A model generated the notes under the pieces. The model had not been told where the DNA came from. It searched no databases and saw only the letters and a program-made list of their open reading frames with translations. A stretch of DNA of 64,000 bases from Nocardiopsis mwathae. Its GTDB lineage: Bacteria; Actinomycetota; Actinomycetes; Streptosporangiales; Streptosporangiaceae. How positions within the stretch are numbered: position 1 is the first letter of the stretch; the number at the start of each line of letters is the position of its first letter. Below, piece by piece: positions 17,140-25,232 of this stretch. The stretch is taken from the NCBI RefSeq assembly GCF_014201195.1, contig NZ_JACHDS010000001.1, forward strand, positions 5,704,001-5,768,000. The letters are read 5' to 3'. Both the position numbers and the translations under genes were made by a program.

Positions 17140-18312
17140 ATGAGTGTCTTCGATGACCTGGTGGGCCAGGACGCGGTGGTCGAGCAGCTGCGGTCGGCCG
17201 TGAGCGCAGCCGAGGAGCAGCTGGCGGGCGGGGCGGGCGCCGGCATGACGCACGCCTGGCTGTTCACCGGCCCGCCCGGCTCCGGCCGTGCCGAGGCCGC
17301 GCGGGCCTTCGCCGCGGCGCTGCAGTGCCCCGAGGGCGGCTGCGGGCACTGCGACTCCTGCCACCAGGTCCTCACCGGGACCCACGCCGACGTGCTCTAC
17401 GTCAAGCCCAGCGGGCTCAGCTTCGGCGTCGCCTCGACCCGCGAGCTGGTGCTGCAGGCGGCGTCCAGCGCCTCGGGCGGCCGCTTCCGCGTCGTGCTGT
17501 TCGAAGACGCCGACCGGGCCACCGAGGCCGCCTCCAACGCCCTTCTGAAGGCCGTCGAGGAGCCCTCCCCGCGCACGGTGTGGCTGCTGTGCACGCCCAC
17601 CGCCGAGGACATGCTCGTCACCATCCGGTCGCGCTGCCGCCTGGTGACCCTGCGCACGCCCACCACCCAGGCGGTCGTCGACGCTCTGGTCCACCGCGAC
17701 GGGGTGGACCCGGCCACCGCCGCCGAGGCGGCGCGGGCGTCGGCCGGGCAGATCGAGCGGGCGCGCCGCCTGGCCACGGACGAGGAGGCGCGTCGGCACC
17801 GCTCGGAGGTGCTGGCCCTGCCGGCCCGCCTGGACGGGCTGGGCGCGTGCGTGTCGGCCGCCGCGCGCCTCTACGAGCTGGCCGAGGCGGCGGCCAAGGC
17901 CACCACCAGCGCCCTGGACGAGGCAGAGAAGGCCGACCTCAAGGCCGCCTACGGTGAGGGGTCCACGGGCAAGGGCGTGGCCAAGGCGGTGCGCGGCGCC
18001 GCCGGCGCCCTCAAGGACCTGGAGGAGCGGCAGAAGCGCCGCGCCACCAGGATCAAGCGCGACACCTACGACGTCGCCCTGATGGACCTGGTCGCGTTCT
18101 ACCGCGACGTGCTGGCCGTCCAGCTGGGTGCCCAGGTCGAGCTGTCGACCGCGAGCCAGCACGCCGATCTGGCGCGGGTCGCCCGCGCTTCCTCGCCCGA
18201 GGCGACCCTGCGCCGCATCGACGCCATCATGGAGTGCCGGGAGCGCATCGCCTCCAACGTGCACCCGCAGATCGCCATGGAGGCGATGACGGCCGCGCTC
18301 TACACCGGCTGA
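17140..18312 (+). CDS. holB: DNA polymerase III subunit delta prime
   Basis: 390 residues of the AAA+ clamp-loader family. It begins SVFDDLVGQDAVVEQL, has a modified Walker A (FTGPPGSGRAEAARAF), a zinc-binding Cys set (CPEGGCGHCDSCHQV), an ASNALLKAVEEPS sensor region and the arginine-finger region TIRSRCR. It helps load the sliding clamp at replication forks. The ATG at 17140 fits the family start; a GTG 9 nt upstream is the alternative. TATGCT at 17125-17130 suggests transcription starts at or near the start codon. The gene follows tmk, the usual actinobacterial order. Confidence 0.92.
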   Translation: MSVFDDLVGQDAVVEQLRSAVSAAEEQLAGGAGAGMTHAWLFTGPPGSGRAEAARAFAAALQCPEGGCGHCDSCHQVLTGTHADVLYVKPSGLSFGVASTRELVLQAASSASGGRFRVVLFEDADRATEAASNALLKAVEEPSPRTVWLLCTPTAEDMLVTIRSRCRLVTLRTPTTQAVVDALVHRDGVDPATAAEAARASAGQIERARRLATDEEARRHRSEVLALPARLDGLGACVSAAARLYELAEAAAKATTSALDEAEKADLKAAYGEGSTGKGVAKAVRGAAGALKDLEERQKRRATRIKRDTYDVALMDLVAFYRDVLAVQLGAQVELSTASQHADLARVARASSPEATLRRIDAIMECRERIASNVHPQIAMEAMTAALYTG

Positions 18313-18392
18313 GCGACGCCGCGTGGCGGGAAGCGGCCGTGACCGCGCGAAAGCCGCCCCCGCGATGTGACCGCGCCCCTAGGGTTGGCCGC

Positions 18393-19238
18393 GTGGGCAT
18401 GATGATGGCGGTGAGCTTCGAGCGGTACGGGCGGCTCTACTACCTCGACCCCGGGGGCCTGGAGCCGTCGGTCGGCGACAAGGTGCTGGTGCCCACGGAC
18501 GCCGGGCCGGAGGTGGCCGAGTGCGTCTGGGCGCCGCAGCGGGTCGGCGAGGACGTCGCGGGCCTGCCGGTGTGCGCGGGGCTCGCCACCGCCGCCGACC
18601 TCGCGCGCGACGAGCGCAACCGGCGCCGCCGCGCCGAAGCCCGGTCGGCGGCCAAACGGCTGCTGCGGGAGAGGCGGGTGCCCATCAAGGTCGTCGGCAT
18701 CGACTACGTCGACTCCGCCTACCTCGTCTACTTCACCGCGGCGCGCCGGGTCGACTTCCGCGGCCTGCCCCGGGCGCTCTCGCGGACGCTGGGCGCCCGC
18801 GTGGAGCTGCGCCACGTCGGTGCTCGGGACGAGGCCCGGCTGCAGGGCGGGATCGGCTCGTGCGGCCGCGACCTGTGCTGCGCCACCTTCCTGACCGGCT
18901 TCGAACCGGTGTCGCTGCGGATGGCCAAGGACCAGGACCTGCCGGTGAATCCCATGCGGATCTCCGGCGCGTGCGGTCGGCTGATGTGCTGCCTGAAGTT
19001 CGAACACCCCCTGTACACCGGGTTCCACTCCGACGCCCCTCGGACGGGCACCCCGGTGGGCACGCCCGAGGGCGACGGTGTGGTGGTCGGGCACGACCCG
19101 CCCGCCGATAAGGTCGTGGTCCGGCTCGACGACGGCGGTCGGCGGTGCTCCTGCGACCGTGCCTCGGTCTGCGGGCCGCGGCAGGCGTACGACCAGGCAC
19201 GGCGCGAAGGCGCCTCGGACGGGAACGGAGCCCAGTGA
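18393..19238 (+). CDS. PSP1 domain-containing protein
   Basis: 281 residues. It begins AVSFERYGRLYYLDPG and carries the PSP1 core with GSCGRDLCCATFL and GACGRLMCCLKFEH, whose paired cysteines are the family hallmark (as in Bacillus YaaT/RicT). The family is cytoplasmic and tied to RNA maturation and cell-fate control in Bacillus; the actinobacterial role is not established. It lies after holB, as yaaT does in Firmicutes. A TAGGGT hexamer ends 7 nt before the GTG, so the mRNA is probably leaderless. The TGA overlaps the GTG of the next gene. Confidence 0.87.
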   Translation: MGMMMAVSFERYGRLYYLDPGGLEPSVGDKVLVPTDAGPEVAECVWAPQRVGEDVAGLPVCAGLATAADLARDERNRRRRAEARSAAKRLLRERRVPIKVVGIDYVDSAYLVYFTAARRVDFRGLPRALSRTLGARVELRHVGARDEARLQGGIGSCGRDLCCATFLTGFEPVSLRMAKDQDLPVNPMRISGACGRLMCCLKFEHPLYTGFHSDAPRTGTPVGTPEGDGVVVGHDPPADKVVVRLDDGGRRCSCDRASVCGPRQAYDQARREGASDGNGAQ

Positions 19239-20773
19239 GGACAACCGGTTGGGTGGGCGGGGTGCTCGCGCTGGTCATGGCGGCGGGTTGCACCGGGGGC
19301 ACGGAGACGGCCGGCGAGAGCGGCGGCGACGACGGTGACCGGCTGTCCGCCTTCTACGGCCAGGAGGTCGACTGGCGGGAGTGCGGCGACGGCTTCGAGT
19401 GCGGTAGCTACGAGGTCCCGCTCGACTACGGCACCCCCGACGGCGAGCGCCTGGAGATCGCGGTCCGGCGCCTGCCGGCGTCGGGGGCGGATGTGCTGGG
19501 GTCGCTGGTGATCAATCCCGGCGGGCCGGGCGGGTCCGGGTACGACTACGTGGGCGCGGCCACGGGCGTGGTCAGCCGGGCGGTCCGGGAGCGCTTCGAC
19601 GTCGTGGGCTTCGACCCGCGCGGTGTGGGCCGCAGCTCCCCGCTGACCTGCCTGGACTCCGACGAGCTGGACGACTTCATCGCGGTCGGCTACGACGGCC
19701 GGGGCGGCGGGGCCGACCCCACCGACGTCACCCCCGACGGGCTGCGCGAGCTGGAGGAGGTCAACCGCGGCTTCGTGGAGGGCTGCCGGGAGCGGTCCGG
19801 CGACCTGATGCTGCACCTGGGGACGGTGAACGTGGCGCGGGACATGGACGTGCTGCGCGCCGTGCTGGGCGACGAGGGGCTCACCTATCTGGGCAAGTCG
19901 TACGGCACCTACATCGGCACGCGTTACGCCGACCTGTTCCCAGAGCGGGTGCGCGCGCTGGTGCTGGACGGCGCGATCGACCCGGGTATCGACCAGCTGC
20001 AGCTGAGCGCGCAGCAGGCGGCGGGGTTCGAGACGGCGCTGCGCGCGTTCGTCGAGGACTGCCTGGGCACGTCGGGCTGCCCCCTGGGCGACGACGAGAC
20101 GAGTGTGGACGACGGCGTCGAGAAGATCGTCGGACTGATGGCGGAGGCGGGGGACGAGCCGCTGCGCAGCACGACCGGCGATGGCCGCGAGGTGAACCGT
20201 ACCCGCGTCGAGCTGGGGGTGATGGCGGCCCTGTACAGCGAGAGCTTCTGGCCGCGGGTGCGCTCGGCCCTGGCCGACGCCTTCGAGGGCGACGGCACCG
20301 GCCTGCTGATGCTCGGCGACGACCTGTACGACCGGGACGACCGGGAGAGCTACGAGAACTCCTCGGCCGCGCTGGTGGCGGTGAACTGCTCCGACCATCC
20401 GAGCCCGCGCGACATCGGCGACTTCGAGGAGGCGGTGGAGCGGGCCGCGGAGGAGGCCCCGGTGTTCGGCCCGACGCTGACGTGGGGCGCGCTGCCCTGC
20501 GCGTACTGGCCCGAGGAGGCGGTGGCCGAACCGGGGCGGCTGGACGCACCGGGCGCGGCGCCGATCCTGGTGGTCGGGACCACCCGCGACTCGGCGACCC
20601 CCTATGCGTGGGCGGAGCGGTTGGCCGAGCGCCTGGAGTCGGGTGTGCTGCTCACGCGTGAGGGCGACGGGCACACGGCCTACCGGAGGGGCAGCGTGTG
20701 CGTCGACGACGCGGTCGACGCCTACCTGCTGACGGAGGAGGTCCCTCCCGATGGCACGGTGTGCGTGCGGTGA
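19235..20773 (+). CDS. alpha/beta hydrolase lipoprotein, Tap/SlpD-like tripeptidyl aminopeptidase family
   Basis: 512 residues. The N-terminal hydrophobic segment ends LVMAAGC, a plausible lipobox, so the protein is likely membrane-anchored outside the cell. An alpha/beta hydrolase core follows: oxyanion region SLVINPGGPGGSG, nucleophile elbow LGKSYGTYIG, and the C-terminal TAP-like region with Asp in GTTRDSATPY and His in GDGHTAY. Streptomyces Tap and Slp proteins of this type remove N-terminal tripeptides from secreted proteins. The GTG overlaps the preceding TGA, and GGAG precedes it. Confidence 0.88.
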   Translation: MRTTGWVGGVLALVMAAGCTGGTETAGESGGDDGDRLSAFYGQEVDWRECGDGFECGSYEVPLDYGTPDGERLEIAVRRLPASGADVLGSLVINPGGPGGSGYDYVGAATGVVSRAVRERFDVVGFDPRGVGRSSPLTCLDSDELDDFIAVGYDGRGGGADPTDVTPDGLRELEEVNRGFVEGCRERSGDLMLHLGTVNVARDMDVLRAVLGDEGLTYLGKSYGTYIGTRYADLFPERVRALVLDGAIDPGIDQLQLSAQQAAGFETALRAFVEDCLGTSGCPLGDDETSVDDGVEKIVGLMAEAGDEPLRSTTGDGREVNRTRVELGVMAALYSESFWPRVRSALADAFEGDGTGLLMLGDDLYDRDDRESYENSSAALVAVNCSDHPSPRDIGDFEEAVERAAEEAPVFGPTLTWGALPCAYWPEEAVAEPGRLDAPGAAPILVVGTTRDSATPYAWAERLAERLESGVLLTREGDGHTAYRRGSVCVDDAVDAYLLTEEVPPDGTVCVR

Positions 20774-20888
20774 GCCGCGGCCGGAGGACGGCCGTGGGGC
20801 GGCGGATGCGGGGTGGCGGAAACGCGTGCCGGAGCAGTCTCGGGGCACGCTAGACTGGTCCCTGCCTCGCGCGCGGCGCTGGGCATCG

Positions 20889-20961
20889 GCCGCCTTAGCT
20901 CAGTCGGTAGAGCGATTCACTCGTAATGAATAGGTCGTCGGTTCGATTCCGACAGGCGGCT
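20889..20961 (+). tRNA. tRNA-Thr(CGT)
   Basis: 73 nt. GCCGCCT pairs perfectly with AGGCGGC, the discriminator is T, the D arm contains TAGCTCAGTCGGTAGAGC, the anticodon stem ATTCA/TGAAT encloses CTCGTAA (anticodon CGT) and the T arm contains GGTTCGATTCC. CCA is not encoded. It reads ACG threonine codons. It is followed by a very strong terminator. Confidence 0.96.
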
Positions 20962-20969
20962 CCGGTTCG

Positions 20970-21012
20970 AAAGGCTTCGGCCCCCCTGCCCGGCAGGGGG
21001 GCCGAAGCCTTT
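20970..21012 (+). terminator. rho-independent terminator after tRNA-Thr
   Basis: A perfect 21-bp inverted repeat, 20970-20990 with 20992-21012, read as a long stem with a tight loop and followed by TTT. Confidence 0.92.
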
Positions 21013-21068
21013 TCGTCGTGTTCGGGGTGGTGTGCCTGAGTCCGGCGTGTCCTGGGTAAGCCCCGGTC

Positions 21069-21395
21069 ATGAGCTTTGCGCTGATGATCGCGGCGCTGCT
21101 TGCGGCGGTGGCCGTGCTCGGAATGGGAGCCTTCTTGCTGGGCCGCCTGGCGCCGGGCGGCCGGGAGGCCGCGTGTGAGCCGGGCCGCCCGGCGGTCCCG
21201 CGCCCGCGGCCTCCGGTCGGCGGCTACACGCTGGTGGACGGCGCCGACGAGGCGGCGGCCCTGGAGCGGGCGCGTGAGCTGCTGGCGCTGGGCCGGGAGG
21301 CCGAAGCCGTGCGAGTGCTGCGTGACGCGGCGGGGCTGGACGACCGCCAGGCCCACGACACGGTCGCGCGGCTGCGCGGGCTCGGGCGCCCGTGA
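21069..21395 (+). CDS. small membrane protein with L7/L12 C-terminal-like domain
   Basis: 108 residues: one N-terminal membrane helix (MIAALLAAVAVLGMGAFLLG), a Pro/Arg/Gly linker, and a C-terminal ALERARELLALGREAEAVRVLRDAAGLDDRQAHDTVARL. The last part resembles the ribosomal L7/L12 C-terminal fold (EAVRVLRDAAGL...A...V), which recurs in small actinobacterial membrane proteins of unknown role. The ATG follows GGTAAGCCCCGGTC, so ribosome binding is weak. No enzymatic residues are evident. Confidence 0.68.
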   Translation: MSFALMIAALLAAVAVLGMGAFLLGRLAPGGREAACEPGRPAVPRPRPPVGGYTLVDGADEAAALERARELLALGREAEAVRVLRDAAGLDDRQAHDTVARLRGLGRP

Positions 21396-22003
21396 GTCGG
21401 ACGCGGGGGGTGGGAGGGGCGGCCGTAGCGGTCGTCCGCCGATGTCTTTTCCGGTTACCTTGTTTTCGGTTCTCCGAATCCCGGGTGCATCGTCCGGCTA
21501 TCTAGACAAGAGGCGCCATTCGTCCCATTTTTGGTGATCTGAGATTTCACTTGGAAATCCCTCGGGTTCGGCTGTGCCGTTGACGGTTCAACGACCAGCT
21601 CGTGCGCGGACGTGCGGATTGCGCGGATTTCCTGATATCGCCTTGCTCGGGCCGAGATGTGATTGCAACCCGGCCGATGGGTGCGATAGTTTGCTGAGCA
21701 CCGGGCCGGGACATGCCGGATGTGGCCGAGGGATCCTCCGACATCGAGAGGCGGTCGGCCACCGGCCCGAGGATGGCCCTCCCCATCGCAGGCGAGGAAG
21801 ATCTGCCGCTTTTGGGCGAACTTGAGGGAATCCTGGTATCGCGCAGACGATATCTAAACTGCTTAGTAGGATCGCGGTCGAACACGATGAAAAAGGCCCC
21901 GACTCGCTGCCGGTGCGCCAACACCGGCCGACATCGGGGCGCGGAACGATCCGTTGCACCAGAGAATTCAGCCGAGAAAATCTGCAGAACAGGAGCGTTC
22001 GCC

Positions 22004-22375
22004 TTGAACGATAGCATTCCGGGTCACGCCGGGGGAAGCCGCCGTGCCCAAGCCGAGAAACCCTATTTCGGTGTCGTCCGTGTCGACGGCCGCAGCTACC
22101 ACTTCTTCGGTCCGGGGCGGCACGCACCGGTCTACGTGCACAGTGAGGGCAAAGGGTCGCAGTGGCTTCTCACCGTCGACGACACCGCGCGCGAGCTCAA
22201 CGTGTCCCGCAGGACCGTCTACGAGCTCATCACCCGCGGCGAACTCGCCTCCGTCCAGATTCGCCGCTGCCGACGCGTCGCCATGAGCGCGATCCTCGAC
22301 TACCTCGACCGCCGCAGCGCCGGACCCGTGCCGCGCCGCGACGGTGACGGCTGCGGTGGCGCGCATCGGACCTGA
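22004..22375 (+). CDS. excisionase-like HTH DNA-binding protein
   Basis: About 123 residues. The C-terminal half, LLTVDDTARELNVSRRTVYELITRGELASVQI ... LDYLDRR, is a winged-helix excisionase/MerR-type (HTH_17) domain. The N-terminal half (FGVVRVDGRSYHFFGPG...) is a short beta-rich segment. The start is inferred as the TTG at 22004 because AGGAG lies 8 nt upstream; frames opening at 21713 enter GC-poor sequence with unlike codon use. No integrase is adjacent, so it may be a regulator or a leftover of an excised element. The region 21396-22003 is unusually GC-poor and I see no other gene in it. Confidence 0.66.
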   Translation: MNDSIPGHAGGSRRAQAEKPYFGVVRVDGRSYHFFGPGRHAPVYVHSEGKGSQWLLTVDDTARELNVSRRTVYELITRGELASVQIRRCRRVAMSAILDYLDRRSAGPVPRRDGDGCGGAHRT

Positions 22376-22410
22376 GGCCCGGGGCGGGCGCACCGCCCCG
22401 CACACGCCGC

Positions 22411-22447
22411 CGGTCGGCCGGGCCCGCCCGAGGGGCCCGGCCGACCG
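22411..22447. terminator. bidirectional terminator between converging genes
   Basis: A 15-bp perfect stem, CGGTCGGCCGGGCCC at 22411-22425 with its complement at 22433-22447. It serves the HTH gene on the plus strand and the GH4 gene on the minus strand. Confidence 0.8.
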
Positions 22448-22454
22448 GGCACCG

Positions 22455-23837
22455 TCACGCCCGGACCAGCACACTTCCCAGTTCTGGAAACGCCTCCGTG
22501 TACCCGTCGAGCAGGGCACGTGCGGTGGTGACCGAGTCCACCAGGGGGTGGGTGGCGAACGCGCGCAGGGCCGGGGTGCGGGAGCCCGTGCGGACCGCCT
22601 CGACCACCTCGCGCTCCACCGCCTTCACCGCCTGCACCAGCCCCGCCTGGTGCCCGGTCAAGGGCGCCGCCGCCAGCGGGCGCGCCCCGCTCGCGTCGAC
22701 GAGGCACGGCACCTCCACCACGGCATCGGCGTCCACACAGGCCAGCGCGCCCCGGTTCGGGACGTTGACGATCAGCCGCGCCGGCTCGTCGCGGGCCACC
22801 GCCCGCATCACCGCCAGGGCCACCCGCTCGTATCCGCCGCCGTCGAGATCCTCCGCGTCGCGCTCCACGCCCCCGGCCGCGCGGCGGTTGTCGGCCATGT
22901 AGCCGGCCTCCCGCTCCAGCCGGGCCGCCTCCCACAGCGCCAGCGCGTCCGCCGGGCGTGCGGCCGCCTCGCGGTAGAACGCCGTCTGCTGCCCGACGAG
23001 CTCCTCGCCGCGGGTCCGTCCGCCCTCCGCGAGCGTCCGGGCCATCGCGGCATGGGCCTCGCGTGCCATGTAGTAGTAGTGCAGGTACTCGTTGGGCACA
23101 CAACCCAGGGCGCGCAGCCACCGCGCACCGAACAGCCGCCCCTCCTCGAAGGAGGCCAGCGCGCCGTCGTCGGCCAGCAGCCCGGGCATCCGGTCCCGGC
23201 CGTCGGCCCGCAGTCCGCGCAGCCAGCCCAGGTGGTTGAGGCCCGCGTAGTCGGCATGCACCCGGGCCGGGTCCAGCCCCAGGGCCCGCGCCGCCCGGCG
23301 GGCCAGCCCGACGGGGGAGTCGCAGATCCCGATGACACGGTCGCCCAGCACCCCGGCCATCGCCTCGGTGACCAGCCCGGCCGGGTTGGTGAAGTTGACC
23401 ACCCAGGCGTCCGGGGCATGCTCGGCGACGGTCCGGGCGAACCGCAGCGCCACCGGCAGGGTGCGCAGCCCGTAGCTGATGCCCCCGGCCCCGACGGTCT
23501 CCTGGCCGATCACGCCCGCGTCCAGCGCGACGCGTTCGTCGAGCACCCGCCCGGCCATGCCGCCCACCCGGATCGCGGAGAACACCATGTCGGCGCCGCG
23601 CACCGCGGCCACCGGGTCGGTCTCGGCGCGCAGGACCGGCGCGGGTGCGCCGTGCTCCGCGGGGTGGGCGTCGCGCTGCCGCTCCAGGACCGCGCCGATG
23701 GCACGCAGCCGCTGCTCGTCGGTGTCGAACAGCACCAGCTCGGAGATGACCGCCGTCCCGAGGGCCGCGTCGTCGAGCAGCGCCCGGTGCACGAGCGGGA
23801 CCCGGAACCCGCCCCCGCCGAGGATCGTCAACCGCAC
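22455..23837 (-). CDS. GH4-family glycosidase (6-phospho-beta-glucosidase-like)
   Basis: 460 residues. The NAD-binding start (LTILGGGGFRVPLVHRAL), the metal-ligand Cys motif GICDSPVG and the AGLNHLGW motif with the family His are all present, which identifies the NAD+/Mn2+-dependent GH4 family. These cytoplasmic enzymes cleave (often phosphorylated) glycosides by a redox-elimination route. The length and sequence resemble the 6-phospho-beta-glucosidase subgroup; the true sugar is unproven. The GTG at 23837 has GGGAGG 5 nt upstream. It is divergent from a PfkB sugar kinase across a palindromic region, suggesting joint control. Confidence 0.88.
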   Translation of the reverse strand: MRLTILGGGGFRVPLVHRALLDDAALGTAVISELVLFDTDEQRLRAIGAVLERQRDAHPAEHGAPAPVLRAETDPVAAVRGADMVFSAIRVGGMAGRVLDERVALDAGVIGQETVGAGGISYGLRTLPVALRFARTVAEHAPDAWVVNFTNPAGLVTEAMAGVLGDRVIGICDSPVGLARRAARALGLDPARVHADYAGLNHLGWLRGLRADGRDRMPGLLADDGALASFEEGRLFGARWLRALGCVPNEYLHYYYMAREAHAAMARTLAEGGRTRGEELVGQQTAFYREAAARPADALALWEAARLEREAGYMADNRRAAGGVERDAEDLDGGGYERVALAVMRAVARDEPARLIVNVPNRGALACVDADAVVEVPCLVDASGARPLAAAPLTGHQAGLVQAVKAVEREVVEAVRTGSRTPALRAFATHPLVDSVTTARALLDGYTEAFPELGSVLVRA

Positions 23838-23864
23838 ACATACCTCCCTCTCGCCCCCGTCGAC

Positions 23865-23914
23865 CTCGGGGATGGCGATCGGATACCGGCCATTATCCGG
23901 TCGATGTCCCCGAG
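23865..23914. promoter_or_regulatory. 50-bp imperfect palindrome in divergent promoter region
   Basis: The left arm from 23865 (CTCGGGGA ... CGGATA) matches the reverse complement of the right arm ending at 23914 (TATCCG ... TCCCCGAG) at about 17 of 21 positions around an 8-base centre. It lies between the GH4 gene and the PfkB kinase gene, about 30 bp before the former and 80 bp before the latter, where an operator for a dimeric or tetrameric regulator would be expected. Confidence 0.55.
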
Positions 23915-23995
23915 ATCAACGGTAGGGGTGCGGGGAGGTTGACGGGCTGCGTACGCTGCACAGTTAACGACACTGATCAGGGCGAGGGACCGGCG

Positions 23996-25147
23996 ATGGC
24001 GACGCGGGAAGAGCAGGAGGCACGGCGGGAGACGGCTTACGGCCGGTTGGAGTCCGCGCCGCTGGTCGGCGAGCGGCACGACGTGCTCGCCGCGGAGCGG
24101 GAGCCCGACAGCCCCGCGGTGGATCTCGCCCTCAGCGGCACCGTCTTCTTCGACATCGTGCTGACCGGGCTGGCCGCCCCGCCGGCGTCGGGAACCGAGG
24201 TCGCCGCCGACGGCATGGGCTCGTGCCCCGGCGGGGTGGCCAACCTGGCCGTGGCCGCCTCGCGTCTGGGCCTGCGCACGGCGGTCGCGGCCGCGTTCGG
24301 GGAGGACGTCTACGGCGACTTCTCCTGGGACATCCTGCAGGAGCAGGAGAAGGTGGACCTGACGGCGTCACGGCGCATCCCCGACTGGCACTCGCCGTTC
24401 ACGGTGTCGCTCGCCTTCGGAGGCGACCGCAGCCTGGTCACCCACGAGCACCCCTCGCCGATCCCGCTGGCCGACATGGCCCGCGCCCTGCCCCCGGCCC
24501 GCGGGGCGTTCGTCAGCCTGGAGGCGGGCAGCAGCGTGCCCGAGTGGGCGCTGCGGCAGGCCGCGCACGGCGCCAAGCTCTTCGCCGACGTCGGGTGGGA
24601 TGACAGCCAGTCGTGGTGCTCCTCGGTACTGCGGCAGCTGGAGCACTGCCACGCGTTCGTGCCCAACGCCATCGAGGCGATGTCCTACACCCGCACCGGC
24701 AGCCCGGCCTCGGCACTGGCGGCACTGGCCGAGCACGTTCCGGTGGCGGTGGTGACCGACGGCCCGCGCGGCGCCTACGCCGTCGACCAGACCACGGGCG
24801 AGAGCGCCGAGGTGGAGGGTGTGGTGATCGAGGCGATCGACACCACCGGCGCGGGCGACGTGTTCGGCTCGGCGTTCATCGTCGGCACGCTGGCGGGCTG
24901 GCCGCTGGAGCAGCGGCTGCGGTTCGCGAACCTCTCGGCGGCGCTGTCGGTGCAGCACACCGGGGGGTCGCTCTCGGCGCCGGGCTGGGCGGACATCGCC
25001 GCCTGGTGGGTGCGGGTGAGCGCCGGGCACAGCGAGGCCGACCGGAAGCTGGCCCGGGACTACGGCTTCCTCGCCGACCTGGTGCCCCGCGGCTGGCTGC
25101 CCACCGACCAGCGGAGGGCCAGCGCCACCATCGGTCGGCGCCCCTGA
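23996..25147 (+). CDS. PfkB-family carbohydrate kinase
   Basis: 383 residues. The first PfkB signature is seen in CPGGVANLAVAASRLGLRT and the second in EAIDTTGAGDVFGSAF, which supplies the catalytic Asp and anion hole. It phosphorylates a sugar or nucleoside with ATP in the cytoplasm; the substrate is not evident, although the divergent GH4 glycosidase points to carbohydrate. An extra about 45-residue N-terminal segment (QEARRETAYGRLESAPLVGE) precedes the kinase fold. The ATG at 23996 has GAGGGA 6 nt upstream. A strong terminator follows. Confidence 0.86.
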   Translation: MATREEQEARRETAYGRLESAPLVGERHDVLAAEREPDSPAVDLALSGTVFFDIVLTGLAAPPASGTEVAADGMGSCPGGVANLAVAASRLGLRTAVAAAFGEDVYGDFSWDILQEQEKVDLTASRRIPDWHSPFTVSLAFGGDRSLVTHEHPSPIPLADMARALPPARGAFVSLEAGSSVPEWALRQAAHGAKLFADVGWDDSQSWCSSVLRQLEHCHAFVPNAIEAMSYTRTGSPASALAALAEHVPVAVVTDGPRGAYAVDQTTGESAEVEGVVIEAIDTTGAGDVFGSAFIVGTLAGWPLEQRLRFANLSAALSVQHTGGSLSAPGWADIAAWWVRVSAGHSEADRKLARDYGFLADLVPRGWLPTDQRRASATIGRRP

Positions 25148-25160
25148 GCCCGGACGAACG

Positions 25161-25211
25161 GCGCGCGCCTCCCGCCGGCCCCAGGGAAGGGGCGCGGCGG
25201 GAGGCGCGCGC
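25161..25211. terminator. bidirectional terminator between PfkB and BCCT genes
   Basis: A 17-bp perfect stem, 25161-25177 with 25195-25211. It lies between two converging genes and can serve both. Confidence 0.85.
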
Positions 25212-25232
25212 AGTGGGAACCCGACGTGCCGG

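Noticed and set aside
14419-18264. Very long open frame (over 1,200 codons) on the minus strand
   Set aside because: It is the antisense shadow of tmk and holB; the product is His/Arg/Gly/Gln-rich low complexity with no domains. Long antisense frames are expected at this GC content.
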